Shown here: piece by piece, positions 22,932 through 31,215 of the stretch
Numbering within the stretch: the stretch's first letter is position 1
How the letters are laid out: each line of letters starts with the position of its first letter
The notes under the pieces: generated by a model
Databases searched by the model: none
What the model was told of the DNA's origin: nothing
Seen by the model: the letters and a program-made list of their open reading frames with translations, nothing else
Program-made: the position numbers and the translations under genes
Source: an uncultured Chloroflexota bacterium
GTDB taxonomy: Bacteria; Chloroflexota; Chloroflexia; Thermomicrobiales; UBA6265
Length of the DNA stretch: 32,990 nucleotides
NCBI GenBank assembly: GCA_937901745.1
Contig: CALGSZ010000110.1
Span: 1-32,990 of the forward strand
Reading direction: 5' to 3'

Positions 22932-23639
22932 TTACTCCTCTCCGAGGTAGGCCTTCCGCACCATCTCGTTTCGCATCAACGCTTGGGCCTCGTCCGCCAA
23001 GACGATCTGCCCGGTCTGCAGCACATAGCCGCGATGCGCGATGCTCAACGCCATCAAGGCATTCTGCTCCACGAGCAGGACCGTCGTGCCCTGCGCGTTG
23101 ATCTCCTTGATGATCCCGAAGATCGTCTCGACGAGGATCGGCGACAGTCCCATCGACGGCTCATCGAGCAGCAACAGCTTGGGCTTCGCCATTAGCGCCC
23201 TGCCCATCGCCAGCATCTGCTGCTCGCCGCCGGAGAGCGTGCCCGCCTTCTGCGACAGGCGCTCCTTCAGCCGCGGGAAGAGCGTGAAGACGCGATCGAG
23301 ATCCGCCGGGTCTGGCTTCCCGTGCACGAACGCGCCCATCTCGAGATTCTCGAGCACCGTCATCCGCGGGAAGACGCGCCGCCCCTCCGGCGACTGCACC
23401 ACGCCCAAAGCCGTCACCTTATGCGCGGGCATGCCGTTGATCGCCTGGCCGTTGAGCGTGATCGTGCCCTGCCGCGGGTGCAAGAGACCGGAGATCGTCC
23501 GCAGCGTCGTGCTCTTGCCGGCGCCGTTCGAGCCGATCAACGTGACGATCTCACCTTGCTGGACGTCGAGCGAGATTCCCTTCAGGGCATGAATGTGGCC
23601 GTAATAGGCGTGAACGTCTTGAAGCTGCAGCATCGTCAT
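22932..23639 (-). CDS. livF: Branched-chain-amino-acid-type ABC transporter ATP-binding protein LivF
   Basis: A 235-residue ABC ATPase of the hydrophobic amino acid transporter (HAAT) class. Walker A GSNGAGKS (residues 36-43), the signature LSGGEQQ, Walker B LLLLDEPSMGL and the LivF-typical LVEQNAL are all present. It works at the inner membrane face with LivG, LivH, LivM and the binding protein. It is 7 bases downstream of livG. Family members also move urea, short amides or other amino compounds, so the liv symbol marks the class, not the substrate. Confidence 0.93.
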   Translation of the reverse strand: MTMLQLQDVHAYYGHIHALKGISLDVQQGEIVTLIGSNGAGKSTTLRTISGLLHPRQGTITLNGQAINGMPAHKVTALGVVQSPEGRRVFPRMTVLENLEMGAFVHGKPDPADLDRVFTLFPRLKERLSQKAGTLSGGEQQMLAMGRALMAKPKLLLLDEPSMGLSPILVETIFGIIKEINAQGTTVLLVEQNALMALSIAHRGYVLQTGQIVLADEAQALMRNEMVRKAYLGEE

Positions 23640-23646
23640 CGGTGCA

Positions 23647-24561
23647 TCACTGCGTTGCGTCCGCCCTCGTGGCGGTCTCTGCCGACGACGCGCCGTTGCC
23701 GCTCAATGGCGTCACGATCGCGCTCGTGCCCAGATAGGCCTCGATGACCTTCGGGTCGCGCTGCACCTCGTGCGGCGTGCCATCGGCAATCTTCTGTCCG
23801 TGGTCGAGCACGGCCACCCGGTCGGAAATACCCATCACGACCTTCATGTCGTGCTCGATGAGGAGAATCGTTAGCCCTAGGTCGCGCCGGATCTGGTCGA
23901 TGAACCGGGTCAACTGCGCCGTCTCGTTCGGGTTCATGCCGGCCGTCGGCTCGTCGAGCAGCAGCAAGCGCGGCTCACTCGCCAGCGCCCGCGCGATCTC
24001 CAGCCGCCGCTGGTCGCCGTAGGGAAGATTCTTCGCCGTCTCCTCTTCCTTCCCCCGTAACCCGACGTACGCCAGCAGCTCCCGAGCCCGCTCCCGCGCC
24101 TGGCGCTCCTCGCGCATGACGGACGGCGTGCGCAAGATCGCTCCCAGCGGGCTGGCGGTCAGCCGGCAGTGCATGCCGATCAAGACGTTCTCCAGCGCCG
24201 ACATATTGGCGAATAGCCGAATGTTCTGGAACGTCCGCGCGATTCCACGCTCCATCACCTGATCGGGACGCATCGAGGCCGGTCGGATCCAGTTGCCACC
24301 CGGCGCGTGGATGCGCTCACCGTCGAGGTAGACCTCGCCCTCGGTCGGCTGATAGATGCCCGCGATGATGTTGAACAGCGTCGTCTTGCCAGCACCGTTC
24401 GGCCCGATCAATCCCTGAATCGTGCCGCGCGCGATCGTCAGATCGACGCTATCCACCGCGACCAGACCGCCGAAGCGCTTGGTGACCTTGACGCACCTCA
24501 GCAGCGGCTCGGCGGCGCCACCTGCGGTCGGGGAAACCTTCTCTGCCACTGCCGTACTCAT
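23647..24561 (-). CDS. livG: Branched-chain-amino-acid-type ABC transporter ATP-binding protein LivG
   Basis: A 304-residue ABC ATPase, second of the pair. Walker A is GPNGAGKTT, the signature is LPYGDQRRLE, Walker B is LLLLDEPTAGMNP, and LIEHDMKVVM is the LivG-type switch region. It has the LivG insertion NIRLFANMSALENVLIGMH and an extra 25-30 residue C-terminal tail rich in Thr, Ala and Ser. Its start overlaps the livM stop by 4 bases (ATGA). Confidence 0.93.
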   Translation of the reverse strand: MSTAVAEKVSPTAGGAAEPLLRCVKVTKRFGGLVAVDSVDLTIARGTIQGLIGPNGAGKTTLFNIIAGIYQPTEGEVYLDGERIHAPGGNWIRPASMRPDQVMERGIARTFQNIRLFANMSALENVLIGMHCRLTASPLGAILRTPSVMREERQARERARELLAYVGLRGKEEETAKNLPYGDQRRLEIARALASEPRLLLLDEPTAGMNPNETAQLTRFIDQIRRDLGLTILLIEHDMKVVMGISDRVAVLDHGQKIADGTPHEVQRDPKVIEAYLGTSAIVTPLSGNGASSAETATRADATQ

Positions 24562-25766
24562 GCGCGCTCTCCGACGGCGGGCTCGTTCTGCTGCCGGATG
24601 TCGTAAAGCTGCTGCGTCTCCTGGACGCGCACGTCCTCTTCTTCGGGCTGCATTTCCGCCTTGCGCCGAGCGCTCGGGAACAAGCCGCCCGGCCGCACCA
24701 GCATCATCACGACCAGCGCCAGCCCGAACACCAGCAGGCGATCCTGGGACACGTCGTGGTCCTGCAAGAACCCGATGCCCGTCTGATCGCCGATCCAGTG
24801 CAACGGACCGTTCAGCTCCTCAGCGAGGATGCGGTCGAAGAATTGCAACAGCAGGCCACCGATGATCACGCCGTAGATATTGCCCAGACCGCCCAGGATG
24901 ACCATCGACAGCAGCATGATCGAGATCGTGAACTCGAACTTGCTCGGGTCGATGAACTGGAAGGCCGAGGCGAAGATGGAGCCGGCGAACCCGGAGAACG
25001 ACGCGCCCAGCGCGAACGCCCACAGCTTCGTCCGCACCAGGTTGACGCCCATGCTTGCCGCCGCGATCTCGTCCTCCCGCACCGCCTGCCACGCCCGGCC
25101 GAGCCGGGAATCATAGAGCCGGTTGATCAGGAGGACGCTGAACACGCCGACAACCAGGATCAGCCAGTACCAATTGCGTTGATCGGTCGCGCCGAACGAC
25201 AGCTCGTGCCCGAACGGCAGCGGAATCGTCGTCGGCTTGGCGATTGGATTGATGCCCTTCGGTCCGTTCGTGATCGAAACCGCATTGAGGAAGAAATTCG
25301 GCACGATCTCGCCGAACCCGAGGGTCACGATCGCCAAGTAGTCGCCGCGAAGCCGCAGCGTCGGAGCGCCGAGCAGCACGCCGAAGATCGCCGCGACCAC
25401 CCAGGAGATGGCCATCGCCGGCCAGAAGTGTTGCAGCGGCTCGGGGATATACCCCTCCCGGACGAAGAAGCTGCCCGGGGAAGTCAGGAGCGCGTTGGCG
25501 TAGGCGCCAATCGCGAAGAACGCGGCGTAGCCGAGGTCGAGTAACCCCGCGTAGCCGACCACGATGTTCAGCCCCATCGCCAGCAGCACGAAGATCATGA
25601 TCGAGATCCACGAGCCGAGGCGATCGATGCCGAGCGCTTGGTCGACGAACGGGTACAGGAAGAAGAGCAGGGCAACGCCCCAGAACTTCATCTGGCGACG
25701 GCGTCGCTCTGATCGTTGATCCCTCGCCCTCAGAGCTTGGCCGCTCGCGGCAAGTGTCGCGTCCAT
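24558..25766 (-). CDS. livM: Branched-chain-amino-acid-type ABC transporter permease LivM
   Basis: A 402-residue inner-membrane permease with about ten hydrophobic helices and the LivM fingerprints GYAGLLDLGYAAFFAIGAY and LRLRGDYLAIVTLGFGEI, followed by GASFSGFAGSIFASAFQFI. The first 26 residues are basic and cytoplasmic, and the last 40 form a charged tail (EEEDVRVQETQQ). The ATG has GAGGAGG 6 bases upstream. A 114-base gap with a hairpin separates it from livH. Confidence 0.93.
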   Translation of the reverse strand: MDATLAASGQALRARDQRSERRRRQMKFWGVALLFFLYPFVDQALGIDRLGSWISIMIFVLLAMGLNIVVGYAGLLDLGYAAFFAIGAYANALLTSPGSFFVREGYIPEPLQHFWPAMAISWVVAAIFGVLLGAPTLRLRGDYLAIVTLGFGEIVPNFFLNAVSITNGPKGINPIAKPTTIPLPFGHELSFGATDQRNWYWLILVVGVFSVLLINRLYDSRLGRAWQAVREDEIAAASMGVNLVRTKLWAFALGASFSGFAGSIFASAFQFIDPSKFEFTISIMLLSMVILGGLGNIYGVIIGGLLLQFFDRILAEELNGPLHWIGDQTGIGFLQDHDVSQDRLLVFGLALVVMMLVRPGGLFPSARRKAEMQPEEEDVRVQETQQLYDIRQQNEPAVGERA

Positions 25767-25783
25767 CAGCGGCCTCCTCGTTC

Positions 25784-25810
25784 AACACGGCGCAACGTCG
25801 CGGCCGTGTT
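25784..25810 (-). other. Intercistronic hairpin just upstream of livM
   Basis: AACACGGC (25784-25791) pairs perfectly with GCCGTGTT (25803-25810) around an 11-base loop. In the mRNA the stem ends only a few bases before the livM ribosome site, so it may influence livM translation or protect a processed end. On the opposite strand it is followed by a T-run, but no plus-strand gene ends here. Confidence 0.45.
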
Positions 25811-25880
25811 TTCGTTGGGGAGTAGGTGACTCTCCATGGTCGGTCTACCGTCCATTGCCATTCTGGTCCCTCTCCGCTCG

Positions 25881-26852
25881 CTAGACCTTGTCAGCCGTCC
25901 GCTCGCCGAGGAGACCCGACGGCCGGAAGACCATCACCAGCACCAGAACGGCGAAGATCACCGAGGGCGTCCACTGGGCGCCCCACCCGCTGATGTACTC
26001 CTTCATGAATCCGTCGCTCATGGCCCAGATGATCCCGATCGTCAACCCGCCGATCACCGCGCCGGCGAGATTGCCGATCCCGCCCAGAACCGCCGCCGTG
26101 AAGGCAAACAGCCCGTAGCGGAATCCCATCTGGAACCGCGCGCTGTTGTCGTAGTAGAGCGCGATCATGCCAGCCGCGCCCGCCAAAGCGCCGCCGAGCA
26201 AGAACGCCACGCCGATGGCCCGGTTGATGTCGATCCCCATCAGCGCCGCCGCTTCCCGGTCCTGCGCCGTCGCTCGCATCGCCTTGCCCAGGCGCGTGCG
26301 GTAGACGAACCAGCTCAGACCGATCAAGAGCGGAATCGTCACGCCGACGACCACGACATCGAGCACCGTCAGAAAGATGGTGGTCGAGAGGCCGAACCAC
26401 TCGGTCAAGACGTTCGTGTAGATCTCAGGCGGGAGAAAGGATGGCGGGCTGATCGGGTTCGCGCCCTTCCAGTAAATCGCGATGTTCTGGAGGATGAAGC
26501 TGAACCCGATGGCGGCGATGAGGGGAGCGAGTCGCGGGGCGCTACGGAGACGGCGGTAGGCGATGCGATCGATACCGAAGTTGATCGCGGCGCTGAACGC
26601 CATCGCGCCGAACAATCCCGCGATTCCCGCTAAGACGACCGACGCGGTGCCGGACGTCGCGGTGACGCCAGTCAACCCGACGACCGTCGCGGCGAAGAAC
26701 GCTCCCATCATGAAGACTTCGCCGTGGGCGAAGTTGATCAGCTCGATGATGCCGTAAACGAGTGTGTAGCCAAGCGCGATCAGGGCAATCAGTGAGCCCG
26801 TCGCAATCCCAATCACCAGGTATTGGGCGAAGAGTTGCCAGTTGAAGTCCAT
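25881..26852 (-). CDS. livH: Branched-chain-amino-acid-type ABC transporter permease LivH
   Basis: A 323-residue permease with about eight hydrophobic helices and the LivH marks GSLIALIALGYTLVYGIIEL and INFAHGEVFMMGAF near the N-terminus, MRATAQDREAAALMGID in the cytoplasmic loop (the contact to the ATPase), and GGIGNLAGAVIGGLTIG near the end. It forms the channel with LivM. The ATG sits 93 bases after livK, beyond a strong hairpin. Confidence 0.94.
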   Translation of the reverse strand: MDFNWQLFAQYLVIGIATGSLIALIALGYTLVYGIIELINFAHGEVFMMGAFFAATVVGLTGVTATSGTASVVLAGIAGLFGAMAFSAAINFGIDRIAYRRLRSAPRLAPLIAAIGFSFILQNIAIYWKGANPISPPSFLPPEIYTNVLTEWFGLSTTIFLTVLDVVVVGVTIPLLIGLSWFVYRTRLGKAMRATAQDREAAALMGIDINRAIGVAFLLGGALAGAAGMIALYYDNSARFQMGFRYGLFAFTAAVLGGIGNLAGAVIGGLTIGIIWAMSDGFMKEYISGWGAQWTPSVIFAVLVLVMVFRPSGLLGERTADKV

Positions 26853-26902
26853 GGTGTCTTTCGGTCAGTCTGTGGTTACTGGGCATAGCACGGGCAAGTG
26901 AA

Positions 26903-26936
26903 GCGCCGCCGGCGATCACTCGTTCGCCGGCGGCGC
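26903..26936 (-). other. Strong hairpin between livK and livH
   Basis: A perfect 13-base stem (GCGCCGCCGGCGA and its complement) with an 8-base loop begins 10 bases after the livK stop. The bases after it on the minus strand are TTCACTTG, only weakly U-rich. This fits a partial terminator or 3' stabiliser that lets the binding protein be made in excess over the membrane components, as is common for such operons. Confidence 0.7.
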
Positions 26937-26945
26937 GTCCCGTGT

Positions 26946-28307
26946 CTATGCGCGGCCAATCCTCTTCAAGAACGTAATTTGACCGCCTTGTACCTGGTTG
27001 AGACTGACCGTGGTCGAGTCGGTGTCACCCGTCTCGGTGAAGCTCCACGTGCCGAGGAGGCCGTTGAAGCCCTCGGTGGCGAACATCGCATCCAGGATCT
27101 TGACGCGATCCTTCTCCTGGACCTGGTCGATCGCCTGAATCGCGACGACCGCCGCCTCGTAGGAGTACGCCGCGTAGGCATCCGGCTCGTGGCCGAGGCG
27201 CTCGCGCATCCGCTGCGCCCAATCGGCGCCGATGCCCTCGAGCGCGCTGGCCGGAACGCCACCGAAGGTGATGTACGCCCCTTCAGCCGCGTCACCAGCG
27301 CCGTCAATGAACGCCTGGTTGATCAGGCCGTCCGGACCAAGGAAGGCGACCCGATCGGCCGGCATGACCGCCCGCATGTCCTGCAGCAGCTTGCTGGCGT
27401 TCAGGTTGACGATCGCGCCCAAGTAGACCAGGTCCGGGTTCCGGGAAGCGATCGAGGTCATCAGCGCGCGGTAGCTCGGAGCATTCGGGTCGAAGCCCTC
27501 GAAACCGAGAATCTCGCCGCCGAGCTCGCGGAACGTCGCCTCGAACACGGACGCCAGGCCCTTGCCGTACAGCTGATTGTCATGCAGCACGTAGGCGCGG
27601 CGGTTTCCGTTCTCGTTGTACGCCCAGTTCGCGGCCGCGCCACCCTGAATCTCGTCGGACGGCACGACGCGCATGTAGTTCCGCTTGCCCGTCGGATAGT
27701 AGATGTCCGGCTCGCCCTCGTCGTTGAACTCCGTCGACTTCGACAGGCCGGGATACGTGTTGGCCGGGGAGATCATCGCCATCGGGCCCGGCTCGGCCTG
27801 ATTCAAGATCGGGATGCTGATCTTCGCCGCGCCAGAGTTGTAGGTGGCGATATAGACCATCGCGTCCATATCGGACACGACGCGGTTCGCGTTCTCAGCC
27901 TCCTTCCCCGGATCCCACGAGCCAGTCGAGGCGATCGCGTCGTCGAGGGCCTCGTACTCCAGCGCGAATCCGCCCGCCGCGTTCCCGAAGTCCTCGAGCG
28001 CCAGGCGAACCGCCTCCGCCGAGTCGCCGCCGATCTGCGCGGACGCCGCGATCATCGGCCAGGAGGAGTACAGCCTAATCGTGCCCTTGCTCGTGTCGGT
28101 GATGTGCTCGATGCCCGGCATACCGACCTGACCGACAACGGACGCTGGGGTGCCCTCCTGAGCCCGCGCCGCATGAGCGGCGACCACCTGGCTGATGAGG
28201 CTTGCCGACAGCCCGGCCGCGGCAGCGCGCTTCATGAACTCGCGCCGGTCGATCTTCCCTCGGTGAAGCTGGGCGATCAGTTCACCAATCCATACGCGCT
28301 CTGCCAT
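26946..28307 (-). CDS. livK: ABC transporter substrate-binding protein, Tat-exported (LivK type)
   Basis: A 453-residue type I periplasmic-binding fold receptor for the adjacent permeases. The N-terminus has a twin-arginine signal (DRREFMKRAAAAG, arginines 21-22), a hydrophobic stretch and a likely cleavage after AHAARA near residue 49, so it is exported folded and perhaps with a bound ligand. Mature features include GTIRLYSSWPMI, ISPANTYPGL and YSYEAAVVAIQAIDQ. At about 400 mature residues it is longer than the E. coli LivJ/K proteins (about 345), closer to urea/amide-type HAAT receptors. The ligand cannot be read from sequence. Confidence 0.88.
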   Translation of the reverse strand: MAERVWIGELIAQLHRGKIDRREFMKRAAAAGLSASLISQVVAAHAARAQEGTPASVVGQVGMPGIEHITDTSKGTIRLYSSWPMIAASAQIGGDSAEAVRLALEDFGNAAGGFALEYEALDDAIASTGSWDPGKEAENANRVVSDMDAMVYIATYNSGAAKISIPILNQAEPGPMAMISPANTYPGLSKSTEFNDEGEPDIYYPTGKRNYMRVVPSDEIQGGAAANWAYNENGNRRAYVLHDNQLYGKGLASVFEATFRELGGEILGFEGFDPNAPSYRALMTSIASRNPDLVYLGAIVNLNASKLLQDMRAVMPADRVAFLGPDGLINQAFIDGAGDAAEGAYITFGGVPASALEGIGADWAQRMRERLGHEPDAYAAYSYEAAVVAIQAIDQVQEKDRVKILDAMFATEGFNGLLGTWSFTETGDTDSTTVSLNQVQGGQITFLKRIGRA

Positions 28308-28489
28308 ATCCGCAACACCCCCTAAGTTCCTCGCGGCCGGCCACGCTGCCGCGCCGCGCCTCTGTGGCCCCCATGAGCCACGCCGACTCTACACAGGCCC
28401 GTCGCCCCGACACCTCGCTGGCAAATCGCCAATTGTCTTTGCCCGCGCGCCGAGCAACGCACGGTCCTGAACCCGAAGGTGAATCCTGG
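28308..28489 (-). other. livK 5' untranslated leader
   Basis: About 180 transcribed bases precede the livK start. It is GC-rich; a GTGGC/GCCAC stem lies at 28364-28381, and an AGGGGGTG ribosome site lies 8 bases before the ATG. I recognise no riboswitch class and no leader peptide. Confidence 0.4.
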
Positions 28490-28495
28490 CGCGGC

Positions 28496-28524
28496 AGGAT
28501 AACGCAGCAGTCAAGGGGTGTCAA
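28496..28524 (-). promoter_or_regulatory. Promoter of the liv-catabolic operon
   Basis: On the minus strand a perfect TTGACA (28519-28524) and TATCCT (28496-28501, 4 of 6) are exactly 17 bases apart. This is the best sigma-70-type match in the window and probably drives livK and the genes below it. Confidence 0.7.
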
Positions 28525-28552
28525 ATGTTCCGCAAGAGCGCATTATTCCTTT

Positions 28553-28571
28553 GCTAGAGATTGTTTCTAGC
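28553..28571. promoter_or_regulatory. Inverted repeat in the livK upstream region
   Basis: GCTAGA-N7-TCTAGC lies in the AT-richer stretch about 30 bases upstream of the livK -35 element. Its position suits an activator site. The remaining 28572-28750 shows no clear element for the plus-strand gene. Confidence 0.3.
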
Positions 28572-28750
28572 GCACAGAAAGTGTCTGTCGCGCGCAGCCA
28601 GCGCGGTTCACCGTCCTATTCTCAAGGCTGCGCGCCAGCCGTCTCGCTGGACCTCCCTCTCATTTGGCGGTACGCTGCAATGGACGAAGCTCCGAATTCG
28701 CGATGCCGGATTTGCTGACCTAAGCCCTCTTGCACAGAGAACACGAACCA

Positions 28751-29299
28751 ATGCGTACGCCTTCTTCTGGTGACGATACGCCTCGCCCTCGCTCGTCCGA
28801 CTTTGGGCCAGATCTCGTCCCGCCCCTTCCTGATCCCGGCGGCCGCACCGACGAGGTTCTCCAAGCCCGCCGCGCGCTCGAGCCAGTCCGCCGCGCCTTG
28901 TCTGACGCCGGCTTCTACGCCTACGGCACCTTCGATGACCAGCACCGTTGGATGATCGCCGTCGACGACGAGGCCGGCCGCATTGATGTCCGTCTCGGCC
29001 CGAACGGCTTCCTGGTCGAAATCTGGACGTCGTCGCCCGGCCTATTTGCCGATGAGGAGAACGACTGGCGGCGCCGTGCCCGCGAGCGCCTGGCTCGCAT
29101 GACCATTCCCGCCATCGCGCGCGGCCAGTTGGAGCCACACCAAAGCGCCTGGTGGGATGAGGTTGACCACGGCGTCGCCGTCCGCCTGACCTACGAAATC
29201 CCGTTCTCGCGGGCCGACGAGATCGGCGACTTCGTCCGCTCCAAGCTCCCCGAGCTCGAAGACCTGCTGTCCTTCGTCGAAGGGCAAGTCTTTAGCTGA
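28751..29299 (+). CDS. Hypothetical protein
   Basis: A 182-residue acidic soluble protein. The first 40 residues are proline- and aspartate-rich and probably disordered. The rest alternates helices and strands (ALSDAGFYAYGTF, RWMIAVDDEAGRIDVRLG, VAVRLTYEIPF, then a C-terminal helix KLPELEDLLSFVEGQ). There is no signal, membrane segment or cysteine. I do not recognise the family. The ATG at 28751 has only a weak AGAGA site; a TTG seven codons upstream is an alternative. It diverges from livK and precedes ade by 101 bases. Codon use matches neighbours. Confidence 0.7.
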   Translation: MRTPSSGDDTPRPRSSDFGPDLVPPLPDPGGRTDEVLQARRALEPVRRALSDAGFYAYGTFDDQHRWMIAVDDEAGRIDVRLGPNGFLVEIWTSSPGLFADEENDWRRRARERLARMTIPAIARGQLEPHQSAWWDEVDHGVAVRLTYEIPFSRADEIGDFVRSKLPELEDLLSFVEGQVFS

Positions 29300-29356
29300 C
29301 GCCGGCCACGCGTCCCCGCTGCGCCGTCGCCCTCCCGCGGGTACGGTCAGCCTCGC

Positions 29357-29362
29357 TATACT
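29357..29362 (+). promoter_or_regulatory. -10 element upstream of adenine deaminase gene
   Basis: TATACT (5 of 6) lies 38 bases before the ade start and predicts a leader of about 32 bases. No -35 match is visible at 17 bases. Moderate to low confidence. Confidence 0.45.
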
Positions 29363-29400
29363 CCCGCGCCAAAGGTGATGCCGCCTACGGGAGGAATGAC

Positions 29401-31125
29401 ATGCAGGATTCGCGGCCAATCGTCAGCGGCGAGCCGTTCGACGCGCTTTCGTGGCGCCGCCGAGTCGTCGCGGCCCGCGGCACCGGCCCGGCCGACCTGC
29501 TCCTTGCCGGAGGACACGTCGTCAACGTCTTCACCGGTGAGCTGGAGCGAGCTAACGTCGCGATCGTCGGCGACCGCATCGCCGGCGTTGGCGACTATGG
29601 CTCCGCCCACGAGGTCATCGACGTCTCCGGCAAGGTCATCGCTCCTTCCTTCATAGATGCGCACCTGCACGTCGAGAGCACGCTCGTCTGGCTACCGGAG
29701 CTGGCCCGCGCCGTCGTTCCTCGCGGCACCGGCCTGATCGTCACCGACCCGCACGAGATCGCCAACGTCGCGGGGATCGAGGGAATGCGTGCGCTGCGCG
29801 CCGCCGCGCGTGGGCTGCCGCTCTCCATCCGGTTCACCGCCCCCTCTTGCGTCCCTGCCAGCGACAAAGAGAGCCCTGGCGCCGAGTTCGGCCCCGCCGA
29901 GATCGCCGAAGTCCTCACCTGGCCGGAGACCGTTGGCCTCGGCGAACTCATGAACTTCCCGGCGGTCATCTCCACCTCCGCCGAGATCTCGGCCAAGCTC
30001 AGCATCTCCGCCGGTCGTCGCCGCGATGGCCACGCACCCGGCCTGCGCGGCCGCGCCCTCCAGGCCTACGCCGCCTCCGGCATCCATTCCGATCACGAAT
30101 CAACCACTCTGGAGGAAGCGCGGGCCAAGCTCCGCGCCGGTCTGATGGTGATGATTCGCGAGGGGTCCTCCGAGCACAACTTGCTCGATCTGCTCCCCCT
30201 CGTCACGGATCAGACGTATCCCCGCTGCTGCTTTTGCTCCGACGACCGCGACTGCCACGACCTACTCCACCACGGCCACCTCGACGCGACGCTCCGCAAA
30301 GCGATCGCCGCCGGCCTGGACCCGATCCGCGCGATCCGCCTCGCCACGTGGAACGCCGCCGACTACTGGCGCCTCGACGGCATCGGCGCCGTCGCCCCCG
30401 GCTACGAGGCGAACCTCGTCGTGCTCGACGACCTCGAGCGCGTCAACGTCGCGATGACCTTCTACCGTGGCCAGCTCGTTGCCCGCGACGGCGCCATGGT
30501 CGCCCCGCCGCCGGACGCCCCCGCGCCCGCCTCACTACGTGACACGGTCCGGCTCGCCCCGCTCTTCCTCGACAACCTCCGACTTCGGCCGGAGGACGCC
30601 CGCCAAGCCGTCGTCGCCATCCCCGGCCAGATCGTGACCGGCTACGAGCGCGTCGAACCGAAAGTTGTGGATGGCTGGGCCGTCGCCGACCCGGACCGCG
30701 ACCTCCTCAAGCTCGTCTGCGTCGAGCGGCACCGAGCAACCGGCCGCGTCGGCGTCGGGTATGTCCGCGGCTTCGGCCTGCGCCATGGCGCCATGGCCAG
30801 CACCGTCGCGCACGACGCGCACAACATCGTCGCCGTCGGCGCCGACGACGTGGACATCATGCAAGCGATTGTCACCGTCGCGGAGAGCCAAGGCGGCCTC
30901 GCGGTCGTCGCCCACGGACGCGTCCTCGCCCACCTCCCGCTTCCGATCGCCGGCCTCCTCTCCGACCAGCCGCTGGAGCAAGTCGCCGCCCTCTACGAGG
31001 AGCTCGAAGGCACGGCGCGCGGCCTCGGCAGCACCCTTCCGTCACCCTTTGGCCTCCTCGCCTTCATGGCCCTCTCCGTCATCCCCCAGGCCCGCGTGAC
31101 CGACCGTGGCTTCATTCGCCTGTAA
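29401..31125 (+). CDS. ade: Adenine deaminase
   Basis: A 574-residue amidohydrolase of the Ade type, converting adenine to hypoxanthine and ammonia for purine salvage or nitrogen recovery. The first metal-binding motif SFIDAHLHVEST has His 88 and His 90. Further marks are VTDPHEIANVAG, IHSDHES, CFCSDDRDCHDL and RLATWNAADYWRLDGIGAVAPG, then the C-terminal domain with GYVRGFGLRHGAMASTVAHDAHN and the glycine-rich end LPSPFGLLAFMALSVIPQARVT, which matches the family. The length matches bacterial Ade (about 580). The ATG has a GGGAGGAA site. nadB follows after 90 bases. Confidence 0.95.
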   Translation: MQDSRPIVSGEPFDALSWRRRVVAARGTGPADLLLAGGHVVNVFTGELERANVAIVGDRIAGVGDYGSAHEVIDVSGKVIAPSFIDAHLHVESTLVWLPELARAVVPRGTGLIVTDPHEIANVAGIEGMRALRAAARGLPLSIRFTAPSCVPASDKESPGAEFGPAEIAEVLTWPETVGLGELMNFPAVISTSAEISAKLSISAGRRRDGHAPGLRGRALQAYAASGIHSDHESTTLEEARAKLRAGLMVMIREGSSEHNLLDLLPLVTDQTYPRCCFCSDDRDCHDLLHHGHLDATLRKAIAAGLDPIRAIRLATWNAADYWRLDGIGAVAPGYEANLVVLDDLERVNVAMTFYRGQLVARDGAMVAPPPDAPAPASLRDTVRLAPLFLDNLRLRPEDARQAVVAIPGQIVTGYERVEPKVVDGWAVADPDRDLLKLVCVERHRATGRVGVGYVRGFGLRHGAMASTVAHDAHNIVAVGADDVDIMQAIVTVAESQGGLAVVAHGRVLAHLPLPIAGLLSDQPLEQVAALYEELEGTARGLGSTLPSPFGLLAFMALSVIPQARVTDRGFIRL

Positions 31126-31202
31126 CTAAAGGAAGGAAAGGGAACGAGTATTGCGCAGCCAAATCCGTCTCAAGCTAGCCCTCGCGCCTTCGTCGCCTGC
31201 GG

Positions 31203-31208
31203 TACACT
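31203..31208 (+). promoter_or_regulatory. -10 element giving a probably leaderless nadB mRNA
   Basis: TACACT ends 7 bases before the nadB ATG, so transcription would start at or next to the first base of the start codon. No ribosome site is visible upstream of nadB, which agrees. No clear -35. Confidence 0.4.
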
Positions 31209-31215
31209 GCCGCGC

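Noticed and set aside
25784..25820. A plus-strand intrinsic terminator (stem followed by TTTT)
   Set aside because: No plus-strand gene lies upstream, so it is treated as an intercistronic hairpin of the minus-strand liv transcript.
26898..28325. A 475-codon plus-strand open frame opposite livK
   Set aside because: Fully antisense to a clear Tat-exported binding protein; it also crosses the livK-livH hairpin and has no recognisable domain.
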